Shown here: positions 30,301-42,300 of the stretch, in pieces | How the letters are laid out: each line of letters begins with the position of its first letter | How positions within the stretch are numbered: the first letter of the stretch is position 1 | Source: Symsagittifera roscoffensis | Taxonomy: Eukaryota; Xenacoelomorpha; Acoela; Convolutidae | Assembly: GCF_963678635.1 (NCBI RefSeq) | Contig: NC_087071.1 | Location: 620,001 to 684,000 of the forward strand | Direction of reading: 5' to 3' | DNA: 64,000 nucleotides | Notes under the pieces: generated by a model | What the model was told of the DNA's origin: nothing | The model's database searches: none | The model's input: only the letters and a program-made list of their open reading frames with translations | Made by a program: the position numbers and the translations under genes

Positions 30301-33300
30301 TAGATTAGCTCATTTGGTAATCAAGCTTTTCCAAGGATTTCCTGTCTTCAGTATTTTGTTGTATGTATACTCTTGGATGAGTTATTCTTGTTTTCTTCTT
30401 TTTCTCGTCCATCTCCGATCGATGCTTCTGCATTGTATTTTGGTTTCAAACAGTTGCTTTGCTGTTGCTGTGGCCAACATGGCGGCTGCTTTGGTTGTTT
30501 GTTTGACTGGATGTTTGGTATGGTTTGGTGCAGGTGATTGCGCTGAAGAAGGAAGTGTGTGGGGATGACCCGAAGAAGGGCTTCCTGCTCATCAACCAGA
30601 AGGGCATCGACCCCCTCTCGCTGGACGCCCTGGCCAGAGAGAACATCATTGGACTGAGGCGGGCCAAGAGGAGGAATATGGAGAGGATCAGTCTGGCGTG
30701 TGGGGGAGAGGCCGTGAACAGTTTCGACGACCTCACCCCTCAAGTACTAGGTGAGACGAGAGAGAGAGAGAGAGAGGGGGGGGGGGGCGCAGATGTAGGA
30801 TTATATCGAGGGACGAGGGGCGGGTTCTTAAAACCTCATGAAGACCTTATTTCAAAACTTTAAAAATTACTTCAATAAACAGGCCGAAAACGACGGAAAC
30901 ATATGAAAGAAATGGATAAGGGGGCTTGTTATTTCTCATGATGGAGGGACCGAATTATGGCAAATTGTTAACCAGTCAGAACCGTTAGGCGCTCCTTTTG
31001 GCTAAATGACTTTTGCACAATGTCCGTAATTATTAACAAACTGAATTATAGCAGCACAGCAAAGTTTTGCTGAACAATTCGTGCAGATATACAATAAGTT
31101 TTTGTTTTATTTCTCATTTTTGTTTCGAATACAGACTTCGATTTCGCAATATTTACCTTGATTTCGCAATATCTTAAAATTCATGTACCTGTTTATCTTT
31201 TAATCGGCCTGGATTGACATTTTCCTGGTTTATTTGAGTTTTTTTGAATACTAAATTGTGATAGGCCGAAAATATCTTTCCAACATTCGGGTCTGTCCAT
31301 CATAAGGGACGCCTCAGAAGAAAAGTTGTCATTTAATTGCAGTGAGGAATCCCTCGTGCGCGAAGGACAGAAAGTGCGAAGGTTTTGTCAACCAATCAGA
31401 ATTCAGTATTGGTAAATTCGAAGCAAGTGATAAGTTCAGTCAGTTTTTTTGGACAGTTTGAACGGCGTTGATTTGTTGAGAATTTTTGCTTTTTGAGCAG
31501 TCGGTCCATCGCGCATGAGACAAGACCCCCCCCCATTTTTTGACCCCTTGTTGCGGTATTCTAGATGGGTCATTTTTCTTTATCTCTAGTTATCTGTTAC
31601 CTCTAGTGCATGTCATGTCGTGTATGTATCATGTGTGTGTATGTGTTGATAGGTCATTGTGGACTGGCGTACGAGAGTGTGTTGGGGGAGGACAAGTTCA
31701 CATTTGTGGAGAAGTGCAAGAACCCCCAGAGTGTCACCCTCCTCATCAAGGGACCCAACAGACACACACTCACACAGGTACACTCACTCAATCACTCACC
31801 CACTACACGTCACCTCACATCACTCCAATCCATCCCCTTCCCTACAGCTGGAAGCTCTAAAAGAGAGTGTGACAAAAAAACAGGGGAGCGTGTACTATAT
31901 TACATGGAATAGGCGTGGTCGCCACATTCCGCATTGCATTTCGTATCTAATGGAAAATCAAACGAGTTCGATTCTAGTCGGAACGTCTTTTTTGCAAGCT
32001 CACATTTTTCGGCCATTATAGACTAACGTCTGTCAGTCTATTCTTTATCGGCACTTTCCGCTCAAATGATTTTGTGAATGTTGGACTCCTTTCTTACAAA
32101 ATTAATGCTCCGTGTGAAGTTTAAAGGCGCCTGTACTTTCGATCTAACTTTTTTTCCGCTAAAATGTGAGCATATCTCAATTTTACTAGACTGTATGCTT
32201 TCAGTTTCTTCGACCATTTTTATGTTGAGAGAAACTTGAGCAATATTTTTATGATGATGTTTTTATGTCTATGTCACCCAGTAAACCGATCGAAATCTTA
32301 CGAATTTTGTTTCTCTGACGTGAAGTGAGGGGCTCAAGATCTGTCAGATGGCAAATTTTTGCTGTTTCAAACGAATCGGGGTTTTCACCAAAAATGTAAT
32401 ATTTTGTGATCACAAGGTTTCTGAGAGAAAGACTGTTTGAGGTTGCATAAGTATTTTATTCAGTGTACACTGCAGAAACTCTATCGTGTAGAAGTTCCTT
32501 ACCAGTTAGCTTTGGCTTCAAATTTTTTCCGAAGGCGTTCAATTTTCTTGCAAATTTCTAGAAATTTAATTTCAAGTTCTTTTTTTTTCACGCTTTTTTT
32601 CAAATATAAAGAGCTTTAACGCTATGAACATTTTTCGAGTTGCAAGAAAATAAAGTCATGGCAACAATATGTGACTATTCCAAATAAAATCCCACAGCCA
32701 ATAAGGCTAGGCTGTTTGGCTGCTGGACGTCGAATTATTTCTAATTAGTTTTCAAGAGCTGTGATGTTTCTAACTGGCTCGAGCATTTGCTGAATATTAA
32801 TGTACGATGAAGTGCAATGTAGCAAGGCATTAAATCAATAAATCAATAATTCGAAACAACGCCATCCAACAGAATACGAGAAAGAGCCTACGAAACTACT
32901 CAACAAGAAACTCTATGTGACAACTAATTCTTCTGTAAAAGAGGTGTCTAAATGAAGAAAGAATGATGGTGATATTTTTTATGCTTAAATGCTCTGCGGC
33001 TAGTCGTCGCTTTTCCAAATGCCACCCATTGTTGCTTGTGAGCAATTGTCGCCTCACTGAATTATCAATATTTTTTTCCGTTTTTGGACTTGATTTACAG
33101 TTTTCCAACTTTCTGTTAGCTTCAAATTCAAAATGATTTTGTATCACCGAATTTGTCAAATGGAAAACGCTGAATGTGTGTGAAATGAGTTCTTGTAGCG
33201 CAGGTCGGTTGAAGCTTCACTTCGCCTCTGTGTCTGTAATTGGGCTAAATTATGCCTCAAAACAAGTTACAATTAAAAGAGCAATATAATTGGTGGACTC

Positions 33301-36300
33301 TTTTTCCACGTTACTGCCCGATATTTCAATTCGAATTTCGAAAACTTTTCAACGAAGTTTTTAAGTAATTCGAACCTTATTGTTCTTCATACAATATAAA
33401 AAAGCAAGCGTTCGAAAGTGGAAATTTTCAATGTGGCGGGGGGGGGGGGTCACTGGGGCTAACTTCCTTTTGAAATTTTGAAGGTGAAGTTGAAAAGAAT
33501 TTCATATTTTCAACTGTTTCGCATTATAATACATGGCTTGCATCCAAAAATTGTCATAAATTATTTCTTTCTAAACAACTGTTTGGGGTCGTTTTTTTAA
33601 GAAACATTTAAAAATGTTTCTATACTCTAACGCATGAAAATGATCGGGTTGAAACTTGTCAGTTGGTTTGTTCATCCCGCTGTTGCCCTGGCTTGAAGTT
33701 GTCACTGACTTGTTATTTGTTGAGAGACTCGATCTCTCGAAGTTAGTTTATCGTTAGTGTTCACCTTCAAACTGGTGGGTTGTTTTGGGCTTGTTGGGAT
33801 GATAAAGTAGTGTTGTGTATTGGCGTTGTTCATATTCTTCTCTTCTCTCCTCATTGTAGATCAAAGATGCAGTGCACGATGGTCTGCGTGCAGTGAAGAA
33901 TGCCATACAGGATGACTGTGTGTTGCCAGGGGCAGGTGCATTCGAAGTGTACGCCAGTCAGAAACTGCTTCAGTACAAGGCAAGTACATATATATACACA
34001 CAAACACATTGCACAGATATACTTATTATATCAACAAACGAACTAATTTACTCTTTTTGCCTTGATTCAAGTGTGCAAGAACGAAAGATCACATTAATTG
34101 ATTCAGAGCAAGTTGTATCAACATAGTGAGTCGGCTCTCTTTCCTCTTCCCCACCGACCTGGAACGAGCATCAAGTTTATGGTGTAACATGTTCATTTTT
34201 TCACCAATCGGATTATGTGAAAAAACATATTATTTGTCATTATTCGCAGGTAGGGTTAGGAAAAAGAGACAGCGTGTTCAATTAGAATAAAAAGCCCAAT
34301 GTGCATATTCTCTTCACAATCCAACAAACATCCATTTTGACCACTTCTCCACATTTCGTCACCCTCCCTTCTATTGGTCCTAAGGGTGTGTCCTGGTTGC
34401 GGTCGATACAAAGAGCGGCTTCTACATCCAAAGCACAATTTTGAAGAAGATTTAAAAGAAATCATAATTGATCATGGTTTAACAATTTTAATTGCAAAAA
34501 GCAGTTCCAAATATTAGAAAAAATGGTGCGAGTTATCTATTGAATTGTATTGGGAACCTTTTTGCAAGTTATGTTGTCAAAGCTTCTATCAAAATCTGAA
34601 CACCACTTAAGTTGTTGTTTTACGGAATTGTGCTCGGTGTTTGCAGGGGGCGATTCATCGATTGCTTGAAATGTCAATATAGACTGATTGATTGTCTCAA
34701 ATTATACAGGCCTATTTCACCTTAATTACACTAGCATCAGCTTAGTGTATTATTACGAACCTTCTTTTTTTTCTAACCCAAGTCGCAAATATTGGTGACA
34801 ATTTTGGGGCACTTTACAGCTTTTTGGTGCTTTGACATTCGAATAGTATTAAGTTAACACAGTTGATGCAGTTCTCATTGTTCAAATGAACTGGAAAAAG
34901 CTATTGCTTTAAATATCAATACAATAATAAAAACTCGATTTCAAAATTTTTTTAACCCAATATATCTCGCGTGGTTGAGCGGCGAGGGCTGAGTGGTGAG
35001 TGCGTGAGACTCCAAATCTCTTGATAGCAGAAAGTCGCAGATCGAAACCTAGACCTTGCAGAATTTTAACAAATTCGAGCCTATTTTTCGTATTGCACTT
35101 TTCTTATTGCACTTTCTAGAGCTGCTTTTTGTCGTATTCTCCCTAGTGTTTGCGAAGCGAAGCTTCACCTCTGTGTTTTAAGTTACCAACCTTGCCAGCT
35201 AAATGAGTTCCTTCTTGTGCTAATTCTACTGGAGCATTGTAATAAACATTGGCTTACATGTATTATTCATCTAAAGCAGCAACTATCGGCGCCGCTTCAG
35301 ACAATCGAAACAACCTTTCAAATAACTTATCAATAATATTTTCTGATAATTGAACGTAGTCATGAACATAGAGAAGACTCTTATACAGGTCTGGGGTATT
35401 TTTTTTTTCAGGAAGTCTTAAAATTTGTTCAGTCTCAGATTTACTTTTTAACGGCTTGACTTTGGACTTATTTTTACGTTCATTTTATTTTCTTTGTTAA
35501 AACGAAGGTAAACTCAACTATCGAACATCAAAACTGAAAAGGTCGCGAAAAACATGATCGACTTCTAATTTTGAAAGTGGAAGTTAATTTTCAGGTTTCC
35601 CAGCGGAATAAAAAAAGTTACCTAATAATCCAGTTTTCTCAAATTGGGTTAATTTTATCAGAAACTGCTAGTCATAAAGTTTTTTTGAAATTCAAAGAGC
35701 TTTAAGGCCATTTTTTAAAGTTTGAAATTCCAAAGCTGAAGTTTTTTTTTAAAAAAACAGTATATATTTTTTCTATTTTCTTGCGTTTATGAGTCTTTCC
35801 AACTGTCTGTTGGCTGTGTTTTTATTTGTCGTTCGTAAGAACCAGTTCGGAGCCGGGCTCTTTTCCACTTCCCCTCTTATTTGAATTTCAGTTTTGGAAC
35901 ACTTTTTACATTGTAATAATACAATGAAATTTTGCTTGGTGAACACAAACTAACTATTTTGAAGACATCTGTTGATCATACCTTACATCGCAACAACGCA
36001 TTCAGCCGTAATAACACATGATATAACTATTAAAATGGAGAATTTGAAATTTTGGCGGAGCGGAGACCAGATCCGTTTTTCAATCATGTGAAATTTGCAC
36101 AAAAAAAGATATGTATGTAGTTTTGTATCTGGGTTCTAGCGGTAGTGGCTCTATAGTCATATCTCTAGCCATTACCGTCTGGCTAATGTTGTGCGGCCTC
36201 TAGAGGTGTTTACATGCTGTGTGTGTGTGTTTAGGCGGAGGTGCAGGGGCGTGCCAAACTGGGCATTCAGGCATTCGCAGACGCCCTCCTCATCATCCCC

Positions 36301-39300
36301 AAAGTGCTGGCCCAGAATGCGGGACTGGATGCGCAGGAGTCCATCGTCACACTAATCGACAGTCTACAGCAGCACAAGGTCAACACTAGTTATCTACACT
36401 TCTTATTACCATTTGTTAACTAATTCACTCATTTTAACTATATGCTCGTTCATTTTGTTCGTTTGTTTTTGCACAAAGGAGCTTGTGAGTATTGTGTTGT
36501 TTTTTTTTGAATAGTTTTTTTTGAGAGTCAATGAATATTGTTCAGATTTTTATATAGATCGCGATGATTTTTTTCGTTTTTTTTATTTTCTTGTTAAAAT
36601 GAAGGCAAACTCCGCTATCGAACAGCGAAAAGTTAATTGTCACAAAAGTTGTGATCGACTTCTAATTTCAAAAATGGAGTTTAAGTTTCAGATTTAACCA
36701 GCGAAATGAAAATGTTACCTGATCCAGTTTTCTCAAAATAATTAGAACCGTCATAAAAAAACCATTTGAGCAGTCATTTGGAGGGCAAATTTTCACCCCT
36801 GAGTGTACTCTGACAGCACTTCATCACAGGGTTGAGAATTTCATGTTGAGTTAGTCAATCCCTTGTCTCGCGGGAACCCTTAGCTTTCAAAGATGGACAA
36901 GAAAAAAGTACACTTTTGTCATAGCATTTATTCGCTTTTCTACGAAAGCTGTTCATTTGGTTTCGGTCAACTCGCTTAAAATGCATGATTGCCTGAAAGC
37001 CAGAAGAAGGTTCATTGGGATACCTCATTAAATTCAAGAAGTTCACTCAGGAGCGATATGGCCAAGAATGCTTGCCACAAGCAGTTTTAAATGTGGGTTT
37101 TTTGACTGGATGACAATACACGCTAGAGCTCCCAACTTGGAGGATTATGAGAGGCAGTAGTTAAACCAATGAAATTGCTACTAAAGAAATGAACATGAAC
37201 AAGTCGATGCTGCGACGAGCTATACACCCTTGTAAGTGAAATTGGAGGATTATGAGAGGCAGTAGTTAAACCAATGAAATTGCTACTAAAGAAATGAACA
37301 TCAACAAGTCGATGCTGCGACGAGCTATACACCCTTGTAAGTGAAATTGGAGGATTATGAGAGGCAGTAGTTAAACCAATGAAATTGCTACTAAAGAAAT
37401 GAACATCAACAAGTCGATGCTGCGACGAGCTATACACCCTTGTAAGTGAAATTGGAGGATTATGAGAGGCAGTAGTTAAACCAATGAAATTGCTACTAAA
37501 GAAATGAACATCAACAAGTCTATGCTGCGACGAGCTATACACCCTCGTATAACAAATTGAACTGTAGGCCATTGACAGTTATATGCGATAATCCTCGAGA
37601 TTATTTCCATTGACACCTGCAATGTTTATGAATGGTTTCAACAAAAGCATACTTCATCAGAGGCAGCCACTGATTTGGTCACCAGGTGGGTCTGCAGTAT
37701 CTTCACTGCTTCAATTCTGCTCTATTCTTTTGAGGGGCTTTAACTGAGACTCAAATTAATTGTTCTATCGATGCTCTTCATTTGTGGTCGAAAGTGGGAG
37801 GACGTCATTGCGGGGGAATCACTCATGCTCAAAGGACCGCATGCGGAAAAATTATGTTAACAATCAGAGCTCACCCGCCTGACAAAAAATGGTTTCGGAT
37901 TGATTTTAAAGCAATCTAAATCGATTAAAAATGTTCATTTTAGGAATTGAAATAGATATAATTATATTATGATCTTAGGTCGTGTTAAAGTTTGAAATTT
38001 GTTCAAACTCAAATTTACTTTTTCTTCTGATTTCTGTTTAAGGTCAGTTTTCTCCCCTTGTCAAAAGGAAGGTAAACTCCTCTATCGAGCATCAAAGGTG
38101 GAAAAGACGCGAAAAATGACCGTCTTCTAATTTCGAAAATAGATTTTAATCATCAGATTTCTCAGAGTAATAAAAAATACCTATTGATCCAGGTTTCTCA
38201 AAATGGGTTAATTTGATGAATGTAGTCAGTCATAAATAGTTCTTGTAATTCAGAAAGCTGCCTTTTTAAGATGCCTTTTTGCCATTTTTTTTTATCAATT
38301 ACAGTTTTGCTTTACCGTTGAAAACCCAAAATTTTAAAGCGATTTTGCAACACTCTTTGAGTTCTGTAATTCAAAAAGGTTGAATACCATCTGAGTTCTT
38401 CTTCGAAATTTGAGAGTTTTAAAAAAACAAGTGTTCTTTTTGTACTTGCGTTAGTTAACAATTTTTCAAATGTCTGTCGGCTATGTTCTTTTTTAGTCTG
38501 GCTATGTTTCTCAAAATGGGTTAATTTGATGAATGTAGTCAGTCATAAATAGTTCTTGTAATTCAGAAAGCTTGAATACCATCTGATTTTTTCTTCGAAA
38601 GTTGAGTGTTAAAAAAAACAAGTGTTCTTCTTTTTGTACTTGCGTTAATTGACAATTTTCCAAAAGTCTATCGGCTATGTTCTTTTTAGGCTGATTCTTC
38701 TTTTTTTCGTAGATTTAAGACGCCTTTTTGCCATTTTTCATCAATTACAGTTTTGCTTTACCGTTGAAAACCCATAATTTTAAATCGATTTTGCAACACT
38801 TTTTTAGTTCTGTTATTCAAAAAGCTTGAGTACCATCTGATTTTTTCTTCGAAAGTTGAGAGTGTTAAAAAACAAGTGTTCTTCTCTGTGTACTTGCATT
38901 AGTTGTCAATTTTCCAAATGTCTGTCGGCTATGTTCTTTTTTAGGCTGATTCTCCTTTTTTTCGTAGATTTAAGACGCCTTTTTGCCGTTTTTCATCAAT
39001 TACAGTTTTGCTTTACCGTTGAAAACCCATAATTTTAAAGCGATTTTGCAACACTTTTTGAGTTCTGTAATTCAAAAAGCTTGAATACCATCTGATTTTT
39101 TCTTCGAAAGTTGAGAGTGTTAAAAAAACAAGTGTTCTTCTCTGTGTACTTGCGTTAATTGACAATTTTCCAAATGTCTGTCGGCTGTATTCTTTTTTAG
39201 GCTGATTCTCCTTTTTTTCCTAGATTTAAGACGCCTTTTTGCCATTTTTCATGAATTACAGTTTTGCTTTACCTTTGAAAACCCATAATTTTAAAGCGAT

Positions 39301-42300
39301 TTTGCAAAACTTTTTGAGTTCTGTAATTCAAAAAGCTTGAATACCATCTGATTTTTTCTTCGAAATTTGAGAGTTTTAAAAAAACAAGTGTTCTTCTCTT
39401 TGTACTTGCGTTAGTTAACAATTTTTCAAATGTCTGTCGGCTATGTTCTTTTTTAGTCTGATTCTCTTTTTTTTCCGTAGATTTAAGACGCCTTTTTGCC
39501 ATTTTTCATCAATTACAGTTTTGCTTTACCGTTGAAAACCCATGATTTTAAAGCGATTTTGCAACATTTTTTGAGTTCTGTAATTCAAAAAGCTTGAATA
39601 CCATCTGATTTCGTCTTCGAAAGTTGAGAGATTTAAAAAAACAAGTGTTCTTCTTTTTGTACTTGCGTTAATTGACAATTTTCCAAATGTCTGTCGGCTA
39701 TATTCTTTTTTAGGCTGATTCTCCTTTTTTTCGTAGATTTAAGACGCCTTTTTGCCATTTTTCATCAATTACAGTTTCGCTTTACCGTTGAAAACCCATA
39801 ATTTCAAAGCGATTTTGCAACACTCTTTGAGTTCTGTAATTCAAAAAGCTTGAATACCATCTGATTTTTTCTTCGAAAGTTGAGAGTGTTAAAAAACAAG
39901 TGTTCTTCTCTTTGTACTTGCGTTAGTTGACAATTTGCCAACTGTCTGTCGGCTATGTTCTTTTTTAGGCTGAGTCTCCTTTTTTCCGTTGATTTAAGAT
40001 GCCTTTTTGCCATTTTTTTTTATCAATTACAGTTTTGCTTTACCGTTGAAAACCCAAAATTTTAAAGCGATTTTGCAACACTCTTTGAGTTCTGTAATTC
40101 AAAAAGGTAGAATACCATCTGAGTTCTTCTTCGAAAGTTGAGAGTGTTAAAAAAACAAGTGTTCTTCTCTGTGTACTTGCGTTAATTGACAATTTTCCAA
40201 ATGTCTGTCGGCTGTATTGTTTTTTAGGCTGATTCTCCTTTTTTTCCTAGATTTAAGACGCCTTTTTGCCATTTTTCATGAATTACAGTTTTGCTTTACC
40301 TTTGAAAACCCATAATTTTAAAGCGTTTTTGCAAAACTTTTTGAGTTCTGTAATTCAAAAAGCTTGAATACCATCTGATTTTTTCTTCGAAATTTGAGAG
40401 TGTTAAAAAAACAAGTGTTCTTCTCTTTGTACTTGCGTTAGTTAACAATTTTTCAAATGTCTGTCGGCTATGTTCTTTTTTAGGCTGATTCTCTTTTTTT
40501 CCGTAGATTTAAGACGCCTTTTTGCCATTTTTCATCAATTACAGTTTTGCTTTACCGTTGAAAACCCATGATTTTAAAGCGATTTTGCAACATTTTTTGA
40601 GTTCTGTAATTCAAAAAGCTTGAATACCATCTGATTTCGTCTTCGAAAGTTGAGAGTGTTAAAAAAACAAGTGTTCTTCTTTTTGTACTTGCGTTAATTG
40701 ACAATTTTCCAAATGTCTGTCGGCTATATTCTTTTTTAGGCTGATTCTCCTTTTTTTCGTAGATTTAAGACGCCTTTTTGCCATTTTTCATCAATTACAG
40801 TTTCGCTTTACCGTTGAAAACCCATAATTTTAAAGCGATTTTGCAACACTCTTTGAGTTCTGTAATTCAAAAAGCTTGAATACCATCTGATTTTTTCTTC
40901 GAAAGTTGAGAGTGTTAAAAAAACAAGTGTTCTTCTCTGTGTACTTGCGTTAATTGACAATTTTCCAAATGTCTGTCGGCTATGTTCTTTTTTAGGCTGA
41001 TTCTCCTTTTTTTTCGCAGATTGAAGACGCCTTTTTGCCATTTTTCATCAATTACAGTTTCGCTTTACCGTTGAAAACCCATAATTTTAAAGCGATTTTG
41101 CAACACTCTTTGAGTTCTGTAATTCAAAAAGCTTGAATACCATCTGATTTTTTCTTCGAAAGTTGAGAGTGTTAAAAAAACAAGTGTTCTTCTCTTTGTA
41201 CTTGCGTTAGTTAACAATTTTTCAAATGTCTGTCGGCTATGTTCTTTTTTAGGCTGATTCTCTTTTTTTCCGTAGATTTAAGACGCCTTTTTGCCATTTT
41301 TCATCAATTACAGTTTTGCTTTACCGTTGAAAACCCATGATTTTAAAGCGATTTTGCAACATTTTTTGAGTTCTGTAATTCAAAAAGCTTGAATACCATC
41401 TGATTTCGTCTTCGAAAGTTGAGAGTGTTAAAAAAACAAGTGTTCTTCTTTTTGTACTTGCGTTAATTGACAATTTTCCAAATGTCTGTCGGCTATATTC
41501 TTTTTTAGGCTGATTCTCCTTTTTTTCGTAGATTTAAGACGCCTTTTTGCCATTTTTCATCAATTACAGTTTCGCTTTACCGTTGAAAACCCATAATTTT
41601 AAAGCGATTTTGCAACACTCTTTGAGTTCTGTAATTCAAAAAGCTTGAATACCATCTGATTTTTTCTTCGAAAGTTGAGAGTGTTAAAAAAACAAGTGTT
41701 CTTCTCTGTGTACTTGCGTTAATTGACAATTTTCCAAATGTCTGTCGGCTATGTTCTTTTTTAGGCTGATTCTCCTTTTTTTTCGCAGATTGAAGACGCC
41801 TTTTTGCCATTTTTCATCAATTACAGTTTCGCTTTACCGTTGAAAACCCATAATTTTAAAGCGATTTTGCAACACTCTTTGAGTTCTGTAATTCAAAAAG
41901 CTTGAATACCATCTGATTTTTTCTTCGAAAGTTGAGAGTGTTAAAAAAACAAGTGTTCTTCTCTGTGTACTTGCGTTAATTGACAATTTTCCAAATGTCT
42001 GTCGGCTATGTTCTTTTTTAGGCTGATTCTTTTTTTTGTAGATTTAAGACGCCTTTTTGCCATTTTTCATCAATTACAGTTTTGCTTTACCGTTGAAAAC
42101 CCACAATTTTAAAGCGATTTTGCAACACTTTTTGAGTTCAACCTATATACAGGTTCGAGCTAAATATCACTCTCTAAGTACGAACGTGGAAATGGCGAGA
42201 AAAATTAAGAATAATTTCTAGTTTCGGAAAAGGAATTTAATATTTAGATTTCCAGCGGAATGACAATTTTACCTATTGATTCAGTTTTCTCAAGTTGGGT

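Noticed and set aside
30348-30743. Minus-strand frames over CCT6 exon 2
   Set aside because: Shadows of a conserved exon.
33872-34126. CCT6 exon 4 extended through the downstream open frame to 34126
   Set aside because: The conserved protein continues at 36235; the extra residues match no CCT6 and follow a GCAAGT donor.
39269-41810. Repeated minus frames beginning MAKRR
   Set aside because: By-products of the 256-bp satellite; 256 is not a multiple of three and each frame is confined to one unit.
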